This document shows positions 24,481 to 33,849 of a stretch of DNA of 64,000 nt, in pieces (within the stretch, counting starts at the first letter, position 1; each line of letters begins with the position of its first letter). A program made the translations under genes and the position numbers. The stretch lies in contig CAVXYW010000002.1 of the NCBI GenBank assembly GCA_963766295.1, forward strand, positions 1,736,001-1,800,000, in the 5' to 3' direction. The stretch comes from JBBDRJ01 sp963766295. GTDB lineage: Bacteria > Actinomycetota > JAICYB01. A model generated the notes under the pieces. The model saw nothing but the letters and a program-made list of their open reading frames with translations. It had not been told where the DNA came from and did not search any database.

Positions 24481-24591
24481 ATCTTGTCGTCGGGGAAACC
24501 TGGCGGCAAGATACTTTTTTCGGCCAAGTTACTTCGGGCCAGGAAGAACTTCAGGCGGAGAGGTGATTTAAGCCCCTTTGCCTGGGGTTTT
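24481..24591 (+). ncRNA. candidate small structured RNA
   Basis: This occupies the gap 24354-24695, where no protein gene is convincing. From the predicted start at 24481, bases 24481-24512 fold into a 14-bp stem (ATCTTG ... CAAGAT at its foot, some G-T pairs) capped by a GAAA tetraloop, followed by six Ts at 24515-24520. Next comes AAGTT-A-CTTC pairing with GAAGAACTT (about 24526-24551). A third hairpin, AAGCCCC ... GGGGTTTT (24570-24591), looks like a terminator. Either a very short RNA ends at the first T-run or a roughly 110-base RNA ends at the second. I do not recognise a known family (no fit to common riboswitches, 6S or SRP RNA). It could also run antisense into the end of the large GT2 gene. 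Confidence 0.45.
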
Positions 24592-24695
24592 GCGGGGAAT
24601 GCGCAGACTTCGCGGTCACCGATCGCGAATTCGGTGTACCCCGGCTTCGTCCTGCTTCAGATTTCTTATGTAGCGCAAGCGGCAGGTAAGACGCG

Positions 24696-27600
24696 TCAGT
24701 CGAGTGGGACGCCGGGTAGCGATCCCCGTTCGCCGACTACCGCGGCCGTCACTCCCCCGCCACCGCCTCGCACCTGGACCAATAGGCCGAAGGTCGACTC
24801 GTCCCCCAATCCCACGCTGACCGAGCGATTGGGGTCGATGGTCACCGACCGCAGAGGCGGACCAGTTCCTAGCCGGGTTAGGTCGACACGAACAGATGTC
24901 GCGTTCGGATTCACCAGCTGGATGCTGCGGCGCTCGGCGAGCGGAAACACCCAGCGCCGGGCCGGGGTCTGAGGAGGCAACAAGGAGACGGCCTTGCGAT
25001 CGCTGGGCGCAACCAAGGACTCGATGTACACGGGAAGATCGGAACGCACTCGAACGACGAGCTCGGTGGCTCTGGGTGCGATCGCGTTGATCTCGAACGC
25101 GTTTCGTGCGACCGGCCCAACCTCGAAGCGCTCCTCGGGCAATGAACCCGTCCGTCCGGCGCCGGAAACCGAAACATGCGCCGGATCATCGCCCAAGTTC
25201 ACACCGATCAGCGCGGTGTCGGCATCCTCCGTTATCGCCCGAGGAAGGACGCCGTCGGTAACCGGATCGTTCGCCAAGGTCCAAGTGATCTGGTCGATGG
25301 TTCGGAACTGGCGGGCGACGATGGAACGTCCCTGCCACACCCGAATGGTCGTGGACAGGTCGAGCATCGGCTCGAACTGATCCTCGGGATCGATGATCAC
25401 GAACTTGCCGGGGTCGACGCGGACGTCCTGAAGATCGGGAGGAGAGATGGTTTCTTCCGGAGAGACGAACCTCACCGACGCTCTGGCCAGGTCGGGGAAC
25501 GGGTTGAACAACACGTAGCGTTCGAACAAACGAGGAACGGCTCGGGTTGCGAATCGTCCGCCTTCGGGGAAAACGTTCTGCTCGCGCGAGGCTTGCGCGC
25601 ACATGGCCGAGTCGAAATTGCGCGCGCGCGCCACTTGGCTGGCCACGGCGATGCGCCGCCCGTACGACTCGACCACTGCACCCTGTGTGGCGGAGACCTG
25701 GAAGGTGCGTCGAGCACGGCCTTCTATGCGTCCCGACTCCACCGGCGTCGACGACAGGTCGTCGCGGATAAGGAACTCGGTGCGGTCGTCGCTCGGATTC
25801 ACGACGGCAATGGTTTGGGTGTTCCCCGGGCCGGGCGGAGGGCAGTACCACGCAGACGAAAGGAACGGAGTACTCACACCCCACGCGACTCCCGTCCATC
25901 CGATCGCGGCGGCCAAAACGAGGAGCGCCGGCGTCGCCGCAAGCGCGACCCGCGAGAAGGTCACCGATCCGGCCTCGGGTGCAACCTGTGAAGACGTAAC
26001 GGTCGGGCGTCCGGAGTAGGCGGAGAAGAGCCACGCCAAAAGCAACAACAGGACGTAAGCGAAGTTCAACGGGACGAGCCACCGCCACCACCGTCCGGGA
26101 GGAGACAAACGGACGTCACCCTCGGCATCGCTGGCCGGGATGTAGGAACCGGCCGCGGTCAGACGTCCTTGAGCACCTTCGAAGCGCAAGCCACCGCGCG
26201 GTCCACCGGACACGTACAGAACCGCGTCGTCCGGTAATGGTTCGTCTTCGTCCGGTTCCGGCACTTCCACGGACGGGCTTCCGAACGGCCAGTTCGAAAC
26301 CGGCGCGCGCTTGGGTTCGCGCACGACGTCGGCAAGTCCGCCTGGAGAGAAAGGATCGGTCGGTGGCGCGGTGAGAAGAAGCGCAGGTCCGCGCCAAGCT
26401 TCGTTCTTATGGACAACCGATGTCCCTTGCTCTTCTAGGGGACCGATGTCGGCTTGAGAGCCGAGACCCCGCCGAGCCTCGGAATCGAGCGTGATGATGT
26501 GCGAAACGTCGGCCAGCGCGAGGATTCCGCCGAGTCGATGCGTCCGTCCCTCGCGCGCAGCTTCCAGTCCGCGAGTGACCAGACGTTCGGCCGGACCACC
26601 GGGAGCCGGGAAAGAACCGAGCCGTTCGCCGAAGCTCAGCGTCGTCCAAGCGCGAACGCCGCCGGTCGTTTCGGCAAGCCACAAAACGCGACCGGTATCA
26701 CTCGCTCGAACCCCGGCGATGACGGGAAGTGTGCTTTCGCGCGCTGCCGGCGGAACCGTAGCCACAACGCCGCCGAGCCATAGGGCTCCGATCGCAACCA
26801 TGCCGGCGATGACCGCCGCGTGCCTGGAGCCGAGCTCGTAAGAAGGAAGGTCGTCTGTGATCCTCTTAGCCGCCATGACCAGAACGACAAGAGAGGCCGC
26901 GCCCGCTCCGGCGAGCATCGTTTCGCGCGGCATCATTCCTCCCGCGGCGACGGCGACGCTCAGGGCCGACAGCGCACTCAGCGTCGCCGTCGTCCGCGTT
27001 AGACCGACGAAGTACGCCGCCGCGATGGCCAGAGCGATCCAACCGAGCAGCGGCCATCCCGCCCCGAGTGCTGCGCGTGCCAATCCCCCGCCGATCTCCT
27101 GGACGAGCCAGTCCGGCCGGCCGATCAGCGGGGTTCGTGCGGTGAACCACTCGAGCGACCACGGGAGCAGCAGCACGAACGATCCGACGATCCCTGTACC
27201 CATGAGCCGCAGTCGTTGCTGTGTGCGGCCGTCTTCCCGGCGGGCCGCGGCGATGGCGGCTCCGAACAACGCAAGCCAAACGAGCGAGGGCGGATGAAGT
27301 GCGACGACGAGAGCCCAACCGAATCCCCAGCGCGCCGCGTAACGGATCCGCTCCTGCCGGCTTTCGGGGAACGGCGGCGGCGCAAGCAACGGTCCGGCGA
27401 ACCACAGGGCGGCCGTCCACATCGCAAGCCCGCCGATAGATCCGTCCCTTAACAGGGAAAGCGTCGCCGGATTGACCGCAGCGGCGGCCGCGATGAACAA
27501 CCGTCCGGTCCTGCCGAATCCGAGTGCACGCGACAGACGGGCGCCGGCTACACCAGCGAACCAAACCGAAGCAAGGAGGACGACCTTTTCGGCCAAAGCT

Positions 27601-28886
27601 GCTCGCGTGAGGAAGGAGCGCAGCAGGCCAAGTCCGACCAGCGCCGGCGAAGGCGGTCCGAAGGGATCGAGGCCCTCCATCCGGACGCGCGAGAAGTGAT
27701 CCGAGATCGCATCACCGAGAGTCGTCAGCGGGCGTAGTTCGCCGAGAACGAACGAGTCCCCGAACAGGACGTTTCGAAGAACCAGGACCACGACGATCAC
27801 ACCCGCCGTCACGGCCCACGTCACCGGCTCCCGCGCCGTAACCAACGCGCGGTCGCCGAAACGTCCCAGCGCGGCCATGGTCCTCGACGCCAGCTCTGCG
27901 CGCTCGCCGCGTGCGTCGCCGAGGGCGTCGCGCGCGGCGAGTGCCAGAAGCTCCTGCGCTTCTACCTGTCCGGTGCCGGTCCTCCGCCGCTCGTGGCGGA
28001 TGGCCGGCACCTCGCGCAGGACGCTCCACCACGCACCGATCACGATCCGCGCGCGCCAAAGCTCGCGCCCCGCAACGGCCGCGATCAAGCGTGCGACCGA
28101 AGCAACGACCAGCTGCGGAAGAAGCACGGCCAACCCGAGCCGGGAGTAGTGCTTGAACAGGAAACGCAGGCGACCGCGCTCAGAGTGCTCTTGAAGTCCG
28201 GTCGATTCCAAAAGACGGCGACCGCGAGAAAGATCGGCGGCGTGGCGCACGCGGGCGTCCGGGGCGACGACAACGCGCGCGCCGTGCGCGCGCAGTCGCC
28301 AGCAAAGGTCTACGTCCTCATAGAAGGGCCAGGCTTTGGGGTCGAGCCCGCCGACGGAATCGAATGAATCGAATCGAACCAAAAGGCACGCGTCGGACGA
28401 GAACAGCACGTCCGTCGTATCGTCGCGTTGCCCGGCATCGACCTCGCCGGCGTCGAGAGCCGACCTGCGGATCGCAAACCTGTCTATCGCCGCTCCAACT
28501 TCTTGCAAAACCTGAGGGTTGTCCCATTCGACGAGCTTGGCCCCCACAGCCGCGACACTCGGATCGGCGTCGGCGATGGCCACGAGCGAGCGGATGGCAT
28601 CAGGATCCAATGAGACGTCGTCGTGAAGCAGGAGCAGATACTTCGCGTCTGTCGGACCGATCTCTGCGAGCGCAGCCATAACCGCTGCGGCGAATCCGGC
28701 ACCTTCGTCGACACGAACTACGTGCGGTGCAAGGCCTACGTCATCGGGAACCGCAAGGTCGCCGATGGCAACCAGAACCACACCGACGTCTCGGTACGTC
28801 TGTTCGTTTATCGAACGTAGCGTTTCCCGAACACGGGTCCGGGACGCATGCGCAACAACAACGGCGAGAACCGATGGTCCGGCCAT
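24696..28886 (-). CDS. GT2 glycosyltransferase fused to polytopic membrane region and DUF5719-like exterior domain
   Basis: A 1396-residue envelope protein with three parts. Residues 1-260 are a GT-A family 2 domain (VLAVVVAHASRTRVRETLRS, LLLLHDDVSLDP near 88, FYEDVDLCWRLR near 190) ending in FLFKHYSRLG. Residues about 265-725 hold many membrane helices. Residues 730-930 look exterior and are interrupted by Pro/Glu-rich stretches. Two more helices (about 932-990) lead to a C-terminal all-beta region (1000-1396: TQTIAVVNPSDDRTEF, VARQFRTIDQITW, SIQLVNPNATSVRVDL) like DUF5719 domains found near mannosylation genes in actinobacteria. In other genomes these are separate GT2 and DUF5719 genes. It probably exports or displays a polysaccharide. 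It starts 3 bases after the coiled-coil gene. Confidence 0.82.
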   Translation of the reverse strand: MAGPSVLAVVVAHASRTRVRETLRSINEQTYRDVGVVLVAIGDLAVPDDVGLAPHVVRVDEGAGFAAAVMAALAEIGPTDAKYLLLLHDDVSLDPDAIRSLVAIADADPSVAAVGAKLVEWDNPQVLQEVGAAIDRFAIRRSALDAGEVDAGQRDDTTDVLFSSDACLLVRFDSFDSVGGLDPKAWPFYEDVDLCWRLRAHGARVVVAPDARVRHAADLSRGRRLLESTGLQEHSERGRLRFLFKHYSRLGLAVLLPQLVVASVARLIAAVAGRELWRARIVIGAWWSVLREVPAIRHERRRTGTGQVEAQELLALAARDALGDARGERAELASRTMAALGRFGDRALVTAREPVTWAVTAGVIVVVLVLRNVLFGDSFVLGELRPLTTLGDAISDHFSRVRMEGLDPFGPPSPALVGLGLLRSFLTRAALAEKVVLLASVWFAGVAGARLSRALGFGRTGRLFIAAAAAVNPATLSLLRDGSIGGLAMWTAALWFAGPLLAPPPFPESRQERIRYAARWGFGWALVVALHPPSLVWLALFGAAIAAARREDGRTQQRLRLMGTGIVGSFVLLLPWSLEWFTARTPLIGRPDWLVQEIGGGLARAALGAGWPLLGWIALAIAAAYFVGLTRTTATLSALSALSVAVAAGGMMPRETMLAGAGAASLVVLVMAAKRITDDLPSYELGSRHAAVIAGMVAIGALWLGGVVATVPPAARESTLPVIAGVRASDTGRVLWLAETTGGVRAWTTLSFGERLGSFPAPGGPAERLVTRGLEAAREGRTHRLGGILALADVSHIITLDSEARRGLGSQADIGPLEEQGTSVVHKNEAWRGPALLLTAPPTDPFSPGGLADVVREPKRAPVSNWPFGSPSVEVPEPDEDEPLPDDAVLYVSGGPRGGLRFEGAQGRLTAAGSYIPASDAEGDVRLSPPGRWWRWLVPLNFAYVLLLLLAWLFSAYSGRPTVTSSQVAPEAGSVTFSRVALAATPALLVLAAAIGWTGVAWGVSTPFLSSAWYCPPPGPGNTQTIAVVNPSDDRTEFLIRDDLSSTPVESGRIEGRARRTFQVSATQGAVVESYGRRIAVASQVARARNFDSAMCAQASREQNVFPEGGRFATRAVPRLFERYVLFNPFPDLARASVRFVSPEETISPPDLQDVRVDPGKFVIIDPEDQFEPMLDLSTTIRVWQGRSIVARQFRTIDQITWTLANDPVTDGVLPRAITEDADTALIGVNLGDDPAHVSVSGAGRTGSLPEERFEVGPVARNAFEINAIAPRATELVVRVRSDLPVYIESLVAPSDRKAVSLLPPQTPARRWVFPLAERRSIQLVNPNATSVRVDLTRLGTGPPLRSVTIDPNRSVSVGLGDESTFGLLVQVRGGGGGVTAAVVGERGSLPGVPLD

Positions 28887-28889
28887 CGA

Positions 28890-30182
28890 TTATTCGAGTG
28901 ATTCGTCGTCTAGTTCGATGATCGGTGGGGAGATGCGGCGCCGGGAAGGCTTTCTCTTTCGAGAGGTGTCGCGGCCCTTACGAACCGGCCTTAGCTCGGG
29001 CACTGGCTTGTTGGGCTTGGGCTTCCCCTTGGCCTTGGGCTTCGGTCTAGCAGATGTTTTGGACGAGACGGATTTCGATGTTCGTCGAACCGGCTTGTTG
29101 ATCGACTCGAGCGCGCGCGGCGTCAGCCCCTTCGCCGAGCGATCGATGGCTTGCGCAAGCCCCTCGAACCTTCCGGCGAATCCCTTCTGCAAGTCTTCGA
29201 TCTGAGATCTCAGGTCGGACTGTCCGGCCTCGATCTTCTCGAGACGGTCATCGTTGGTCGAGACTCGCTGCAGCGACGCATTGAATTGCTGGAGCTGCTG
29301 GTCGACCGAGCCCAAGACATCGTCGATCGCACGCTCCGCTTCCTTGTCGAGCTTGGCTCGCGTGGCCAGCGTCCGCCGCAATGCTTGGGCGACGACACCC
29401 TCCAGCTTCATCGGAAGGTCGCCGATACGATTCAGCAGCCTGTCCAGTGACTCGACCTGCTCCGTGAGGTACGACGAGAGTTCGGCCGCATCTGCGATCC
29501 CCGTCTCAATCCCCTGTATCCGCTCGCCCATGGCGGCCACGCCTACCCGTTCGGATCTGCCTTCACCGTCCTCGCCGTCGGGTGCCAGCAGCTCCTGCGA
29601 TTCGACGGTTACCTCGTGCACCCGATCGACGGCGTCTCGCAGCGATGCGATGTTGGAATCCACTCCGTCCGCCCATCCGCGCAGGCCGGAGTTCAGGTCG
29701 ATCAGCGCTTGGGCGATGCCGTCGATGTCTGCAGCGACGCCGCCGACAGATTCTCGAACGGTGTCCACGTCCTGCGAAAGATCCCGAAGCCTTTCAGTCG
29801 TTTCGACCGAATCGCCACCGGGACCGGATCCCTTTAGGTCCTTGAGCTCGCGGACCATGAACGACATCTCACCTTCCGAGACGTCGCGGATCACCTTTTC
29901 CAGCCCGCTAACGTCGACCGGTTGGCGTGCATGCGAGGTCAGCTCGTGCACGGCGTCCCTAAGGTCGCCGAGCGCGTTCGACAACGCGACTTGTGTTTCG
30001 TCGGGAACCTCCTCACGCGTCGCCAGCGCGTCTACGGCCCGGCGGAGCTCCGTCAGCGCATCGGCAAGGGCGCGTTGCTGGGCGACCTGGCGATCTACGG
30101 CGCGGGAAAGGAAGTCCTCGATCTCGGGAACCTGGCGCCGCTCCGGGCCGGCGGGTGTAGAGCCTCCTCCGAGTTCACTCAC
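28890..30182 (-). CDS. large coiled-coil protein with basic C-terminal tail
   Basis: A 430-residue protein. Residues 20-350 are long heptad-rich helices (VDRQVAQQRALADALTELRR, LRDLSQDVDTVRESVGGVAA, EQVESLDRLLNRIGDLPM, RVSTNDDRLEKIEAGQSDLR), and residues 360-430 are Lys/Arg/Pro-rich and disordered, ending in an acidic LDDESLE. No enzyme motif is seen. The layout suggests a scaffold or a DNA/polymer-binding structural protein, perhaps polar or septal, but this is inference. The GTG start overlaps the fbiC stop (GTGA), and the big GT2 gene follows after 3 bases, so it is locked between F420 and envelope genes. Confidence 0.75.
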   Translation of the reverse strand: MSELGGGSTPAGPERRQVPEIEDFLSRAVDRQVAQQRALADALTELRRAVDALATREEVPDETQVALSNALGDLRDAVHELTSHARQPVDVSGLEKVIRDVSEGEMSFMVRELKDLKGSGPGGDSVETTERLRDLSQDVDTVRESVGGVAADIDGIAQALIDLNSGLRGWADGVDSNIASLRDAVDRVHEVTVESQELLAPDGEDGEGRSERVGVAAMGERIQGIETGIADAAELSSYLTEQVESLDRLLNRIGDLPMKLEGVVAQALRRTLATRAKLDKEAERAIDDVLGSVDQQLQQFNASLQRVSTNDDRLEKIEAGQSDLRSQIEDLQKGFAGRFEGLAQAIDRSAKGLTPRALESINKPVRRTSKSVSSKTSARPKPKAKGKPKPNKPVPELRPVRKGRDTSRKRKPSRRRISPPIIELDDESLE

Positions 30183-32812
30183 GGGAGGCCGGACACCGTC
30201 CCCGATAGAGCGGCTACCCGTTCGGCGTAGGTAAGCGCCGGACGGTCGTAAGTGGTCGTGCGTTCGACGGGAAGGCGGTTCGCACGTCTGATAGAAGCCT
30301 CGACCTCCGCAACCGAATGACCGAGTCCGTGACTCGCTCCCGCCATGCGGGAGATGTGCTCCTCACCGAGTGTGCCGCCGAAATCGTTCACGCCCACCTC
30401 GAGTGCCGCCATCACGCCGTCAACACCCATCTTCACCCACGAGGCTTGGATGTTCGTGATCTTCGGATGAAGGACGACCCGTCCGACCGCATGGATCTTC
30501 AAGCATTCGCGCCATGTTGGACCCGTGCGCGACCCGCCGCGCATGAACATCGGGGTCCGGTGATGGACGAAGGGAAGAGGGACGAACTCCGTGAAGCCAC
30601 CGGTCTCCGCCTGCAGATCGCGAAGACGGAGCAGGTGCGTGGCCCAGCTTTGAGGATCATCGACGTGACCGAACATGATCGTCGTCGTCGACCTGATGCC
30701 GGTGTTGTGCGCCTTGCGCATCAGGTCGATCCAGTCGTCTGCGGAAAGCTTCTGCGGCGTGATCTTCGGTCGTACCCGGGTATCGAGGATCTCCGCCGCC
30801 GTGCCGGGTATGGAATCGAGTCCGGCATCGCGCAGCATCCCCAAGTAGCGCTCGAGCTCCAAGCCCAAAGTGTTCGCGCCAACGGTTATCTCCAACGGCG
30901 AGAAGCCGTGAAGGTGGATGTCCGGCGCGGCGGACTTAACAGCTTGCGCAAGCTCGAGATAGATCTCGCCGGTGTTGTGCGGATGGATACCGCCCTGGAT
31001 GCACACCTCGGTGGCTCCGATGTCCCAGGCCTCGCGAGCTTTGCGTCCGACTTCGTCGGGAGCAAAGTAATAGCCGTCCTCGTTTCCTAAAGGCCGCGCG
31101 AAACCGCAGAAGCTGCATCCTGTGTGACAGAAGTTCGTGTAGGTGATGTTGCGGTTGACGACATAGGTCACGTGGTCACCGACGACCTCGCGCCGGAGCT
31201 CGTCGGCCTTAGTGAAAACGGCTTCGAGGTCGGCACCTTCTGCCCTGAAAAGACGGATGACTTGATCCATGTCCAGCCGCTCGCCCTGATGAGCACGTTC
31301 GAGCAGATCGACGACATTTGCGCTCGGCTTGGCCGTGCGTCCCATATATGGAGCGATCCAGCTGCTTCCGTTGACGTTCTCGTGGTTAAGGACGATGCGG
31401 CTCGGAATATCGGGCAACATCGCATCGAAGCCGACCAGGTTCTCGGCGGGCGGAGCGCCGTATGCGCCTTCGCGAACGTGCGAGACGAAATTCTTTGAGA
31501 CCTCGGCCGCCGTCTGCGCGGGCTTCGAGTCGGCGATGGCGATAGCGCGGCGCTTGGGCTCTGGCTGCGCGGCGCGAAGGACGGGCGTCCATCCTTCACC
31601 GGCATACCAGCGTTCTTCACGCGCAAGCCCCATCGCATCCGACGACGCCAGAACGTGACGGCGGATCGAAGGCGCGACCCATTTCGCGAAGGCTCGCTCA
31701 TCGGTGACGTACTGCGGATAGATAGGCAGACGCTGGCGGAGCGCGAAGCCGCGCTCCGCACATACCGCCGCTACCTCTTCGATCCCCGGCCACGGCATCT
31801 CGGGGTTGACGTGGTCGGGCGTGACCGGAGAGATCCCGCCCCAGTCGTTGATGCCTGCATCTAGATAACGGCCGTAGGTTTGGGGTGTGAGATTCGGCGG
31901 CGCCTGGACGGACATGCGGTCGCCGAACGCGAGTCGAGTTGCAGCGATGGCGCGGATCATCTCGCCTTCCGTCGCGTCGTCGTGCGATCGCATCGGTGTG
32001 TCCGGCTTCGCCCTGAAGTTCTGAACGATGACTTCCTGCACCTGCGAGGGTTCGTCCACCGACGTTGCGGCCGCCAATTGGACGATCGTCGACGCGCGCT
32101 CCTCCATCGTTTCGCCGATGCCGATCAGGAAGCCGGTAGTGAAAGGCGTCCGCGTCGTCGCCGCGATATCGAGCTGTTCGAGGCGAAGGGCCGCGGCTTT
32201 GCCGGCGGCTCCGGCGTGTGCCTGTCCCGGTTGAAGAAGACGATCCGACAGCTGCTCCATCATCACGCCCTGCGATGCAGTCACTTCTCGCAAGGCGCGC
32301 ATCTCGTCCGGCGTCACCGCTCCGGGGTTTGCGTGCGGGAGCAGTCCGGTCTCTTTGAGGACGGCCCGCGCGGCGGCCACGACGTAGTCGATCGTCGACG
32401 TATATCCGTGAGCCTCCAGCCAGACGCGCGCCTCTTCGTGCCGGGATTCGGGAGCCTCGCCGAGGGTGAACAGCGCTTCCGTGCATCCCCACTCACGGCC
32501 CTCGCGCGCGATGGCCAGGACCTCGTCGAGGGATCTGAACTCGGCCCCCTGGTCCTCGCGGGTCTTGACGAAGGTGCAGTACGAGCAGCGGTACCGGCAC
32601 ATGTAGGTGAGGGGGATGAAGACCTTCCTCGAGTATGTGACCGACCCGGGGAGCCCGATGCGATCCAGATAGGAGTCGCGCTGCTTGCGCGCGAGCTTCA
32701 GAACAACTGCGAGGTCTTGGTCCGAGGATTCAAGTATGGAAAGGACGTCCGCCTCATCGAGGCGCTCACCTGCTCGGCTTCGCGCGATAGCTCGCGCAGC
32801 TCGGGACGTCAT
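30179..32812 (-). CDS. fbiC: FO synthase (CofG-CofH fusion) for coenzyme F420
   Basis: An 877-residue enzyme with two radical-SAM halves that build the deazaflavin FO from tyrosine and the pyrimidine 5-amino-6-ribitylaminouracil. The first (CofG) cluster motif is CRYRCSYCTF (about residue 75) and the second (CofH) is CHTGCSFCGFARP (about residue 580); both are CxxxCxxC. The family stretch GGISPVTPDHVNPEMPWP and ending VGVNDFGGTLGEEHISR are also present. The ATG at 32812 (MTSRAARAIARSR) is preferred; the frame continues to 32869. It is divergent from fbiA, 80 bases away, so F420 tail and core synthesis share a control region. Confidence 0.96.
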   Translation of the reverse strand: MTSRAARAIARSRAGERLDEADVLSILESSDQDLAVVLKLARKQRDSYLDRIGLPGSVTYSRKVFIPLTYMCRYRCSYCTFVKTREDQGAEFRSLDEVLAIAREGREWGCTEALFTLGEAPESRHEEARVWLEAHGYTSTIDYVVAAARAVLKETGLLPHANPGAVTPDEMRALREVTASQGVMMEQLSDRLLQPGQAHAGAAGKAAALRLEQLDIAATTRTPFTTGFLIGIGETMEERASTIVQLAAATSVDEPSQVQEVIVQNFRAKPDTPMRSHDDATEGEMIRAIAATRLAFGDRMSVQAPPNLTPQTYGRYLDAGINDWGGISPVTPDHVNPEMPWPGIEEVAAVCAERGFALRQRLPIYPQYVTDERAFAKWVAPSIRRHVLASSDAMGLAREERWYAGEGWTPVLRAAQPEPKRRAIAIADSKPAQTAAEVSKNFVSHVREGAYGAPPAENLVGFDAMLPDIPSRIVLNHENVNGSSWIAPYMGRTAKPSANVVDLLERAHQGERLDMDQVIRLFRAEGADLEAVFTKADELRREVVGDHVTYVVNRNITYTNFCHTGCSFCGFARPLGNEDGYYFAPDEVGRKAREAWDIGATEVCIQGGIHPHNTGEIYLELAQAVKSAAPDIHLHGFSPLEITVGANTLGLELERYLGMLRDAGLDSIPGTAAEILDTRVRPKITPQKLSADDWIDLMRKAHNTGIRSTTTIMFGHVDDPQSWATHLLRLRDLQAETGGFTEFVPLPFVHHRTPMFMRGGSRTGPTWRECLKIHAVGRVVLHPKITNIQASWVKMGVDGVMAALEVGVNDFGGTLGEEHISRMAGASHGLGHSVAEVEASIRRANRLPVERTTTYDRPALTYAERVAALSGTVSGLP

Positions 32813-32880
32813 CGGTCTGTGGCAGGCAGGATACCGCCCAACCGGGGTGTGTCCCCCGAGGTCGGCCACGGCCCTGCGGT

Positions 32881-32886
32881 TACGAT
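32881..32886 (+). promoter_or_regulatory. leaderless -10 element of fbiA
   Basis: TACGAT ends 6 bases before the fbiA ATG at 32893, which places the transcription start on the A of the start codon. No ribosome-binding site or clear -35 is seen. On the other strand TATCCT (32829-32834) may serve fbiC with a short leader. Confidence 0.45.
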
Positions 32887-32892
32887 TCGGCG

Positions 32893-33849
32893 ATGCGCGT
32901 CTGCGCCATAGCGGGGGGCGTCGGCTCGGCGCGACTGTGCGCGGGGCTTGCTCGCGTCATGGATCGCCCCGACCTCACGGTGATCGTCAATACCGGGGAC
33001 GACGAGCGCATCCGCGGCCTGCACGTGAGCCCCGACATCGACACCGTTCTGTATCACCTGGCCGACCTCACCGACTGGCAGAGGGGCTGGGGTCTGGCCG
33101 AGGAGTCCTTCGTGGCTCACGAGCGTTACCGGAGCTTGGTCGAGAAGCTGCCGGAAGTCGAGTACGACCTCCAAGACTGGTTCGCCCTCGGAGACCGGGA
33201 TCTGGCGACGCATCTGCTGCGCGGACGATTGCTCGACCTCGGACGCCCTCTCGGCGAGGTGACGCGGGCTCTGGCTCAGGCGTTCGGTATCGATTCGACG
33301 GTGATACCCATGTCGGACGACCCCGTCCGGACGGTGCTGACGACCACCGAAGGTGAACGCCTCGACTTCCAGACTTATTTCGTGCGCAGGCAGCACGCCG
33401 ACGACCTGTCCAACATCGAATACACGGGAGCCGAGCAGTCCACGCCGGCTCACGGGGTCATCGAGGCGATCCAGGGAGCCGAGGTCGTGATCATTCCCCC
33501 GTCCAATCCGGTTCTTTCCGTTGCTCCGATATTGGCCGTACCGGGAGTGGAAAAAGCGATTACCAGATCGGCCGCGATACGAGTTGCCGTCTCCCCGATA
33601 GTTGGGGGCCGGGCATTGAAGGGACCGGCCGACCGAGTTCTTTCTGCGTTGGGACACGACGTCTCTCCCGTTGGCGTTGCGCGCATCTACAAAGGATTGA
33701 TCGACGTCTTGGTGCTCGACGCGGTCGATGAGCAACATGCAGCCGACATCGAAGCGCTGGAGATGCGTCCCCTAGTTTTGGACACGATCATGAGCGGCCC
33801 GGAGGAAGCATCCCGACTGGCGAAGGACATCCTCGATGCAATCTCGTGA
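32893..33849 (+). CDS. fbiA: 2-phospho-L-lactate (or phosphoenolpyruvate) transferase of F420 synthesis
   Basis: A 318-residue CofD/FbiA enzyme that joins FO to the phospho-lactate/enolpyruvate guanylate donor to give F420-0 or dehydro-F420-0. It starts MRVCAIAGGVGSARLCAGLA (phosphate loop GGVGSARL). Other family marks are VIVNTGDDERIRGLHVSPDIDT, WFALGDRDLATHLLR, VIIPPSNPVLSVAPIL and VSPIVGGRALKGPADR. The stop lies beyond the cofE start, giving a 14-base overlap and coupled translation. The guanylyltransferase CofC/FbiD that makes the donor is not in this window. Confidence 0.95.
   Translation: MRVCAIAGGVGSARLCAGLARVMDRPDLTVIVNTGDDERIRGLHVSPDIDTVLYHLADLTDWQRGWGLAEESFVAHERYRSLVEKLPEVEYDLQDWFALGDRDLATHLLRGRLLDLGRPLGEVTRALAQAFGIDSTVIPMSDDPVRTVLTTTEGERLDFQTYFVRRQHADDLSNIEYTGAEQSTPAHGVIEAIQGAEVVIIPPSNPVLSVAPILAVPGVEKAITRSAAIRVAVSPIVGGRALKGPADRVLSALGHDVSPVGVARIYKGLIDVLVLDAVDEQHAADIEALEMRPLVLDTIMSGPEEASRLAKDILDAIS

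Noticed and set aside
24484..24972. Plus-strand open frame of 162 codons through the hairpin region
   Set aside because: It begins inside the 14-bp hairpin, has low-complexity Pro/Ser/Arg content and runs antisense to the GT2/DUF5719 gene.
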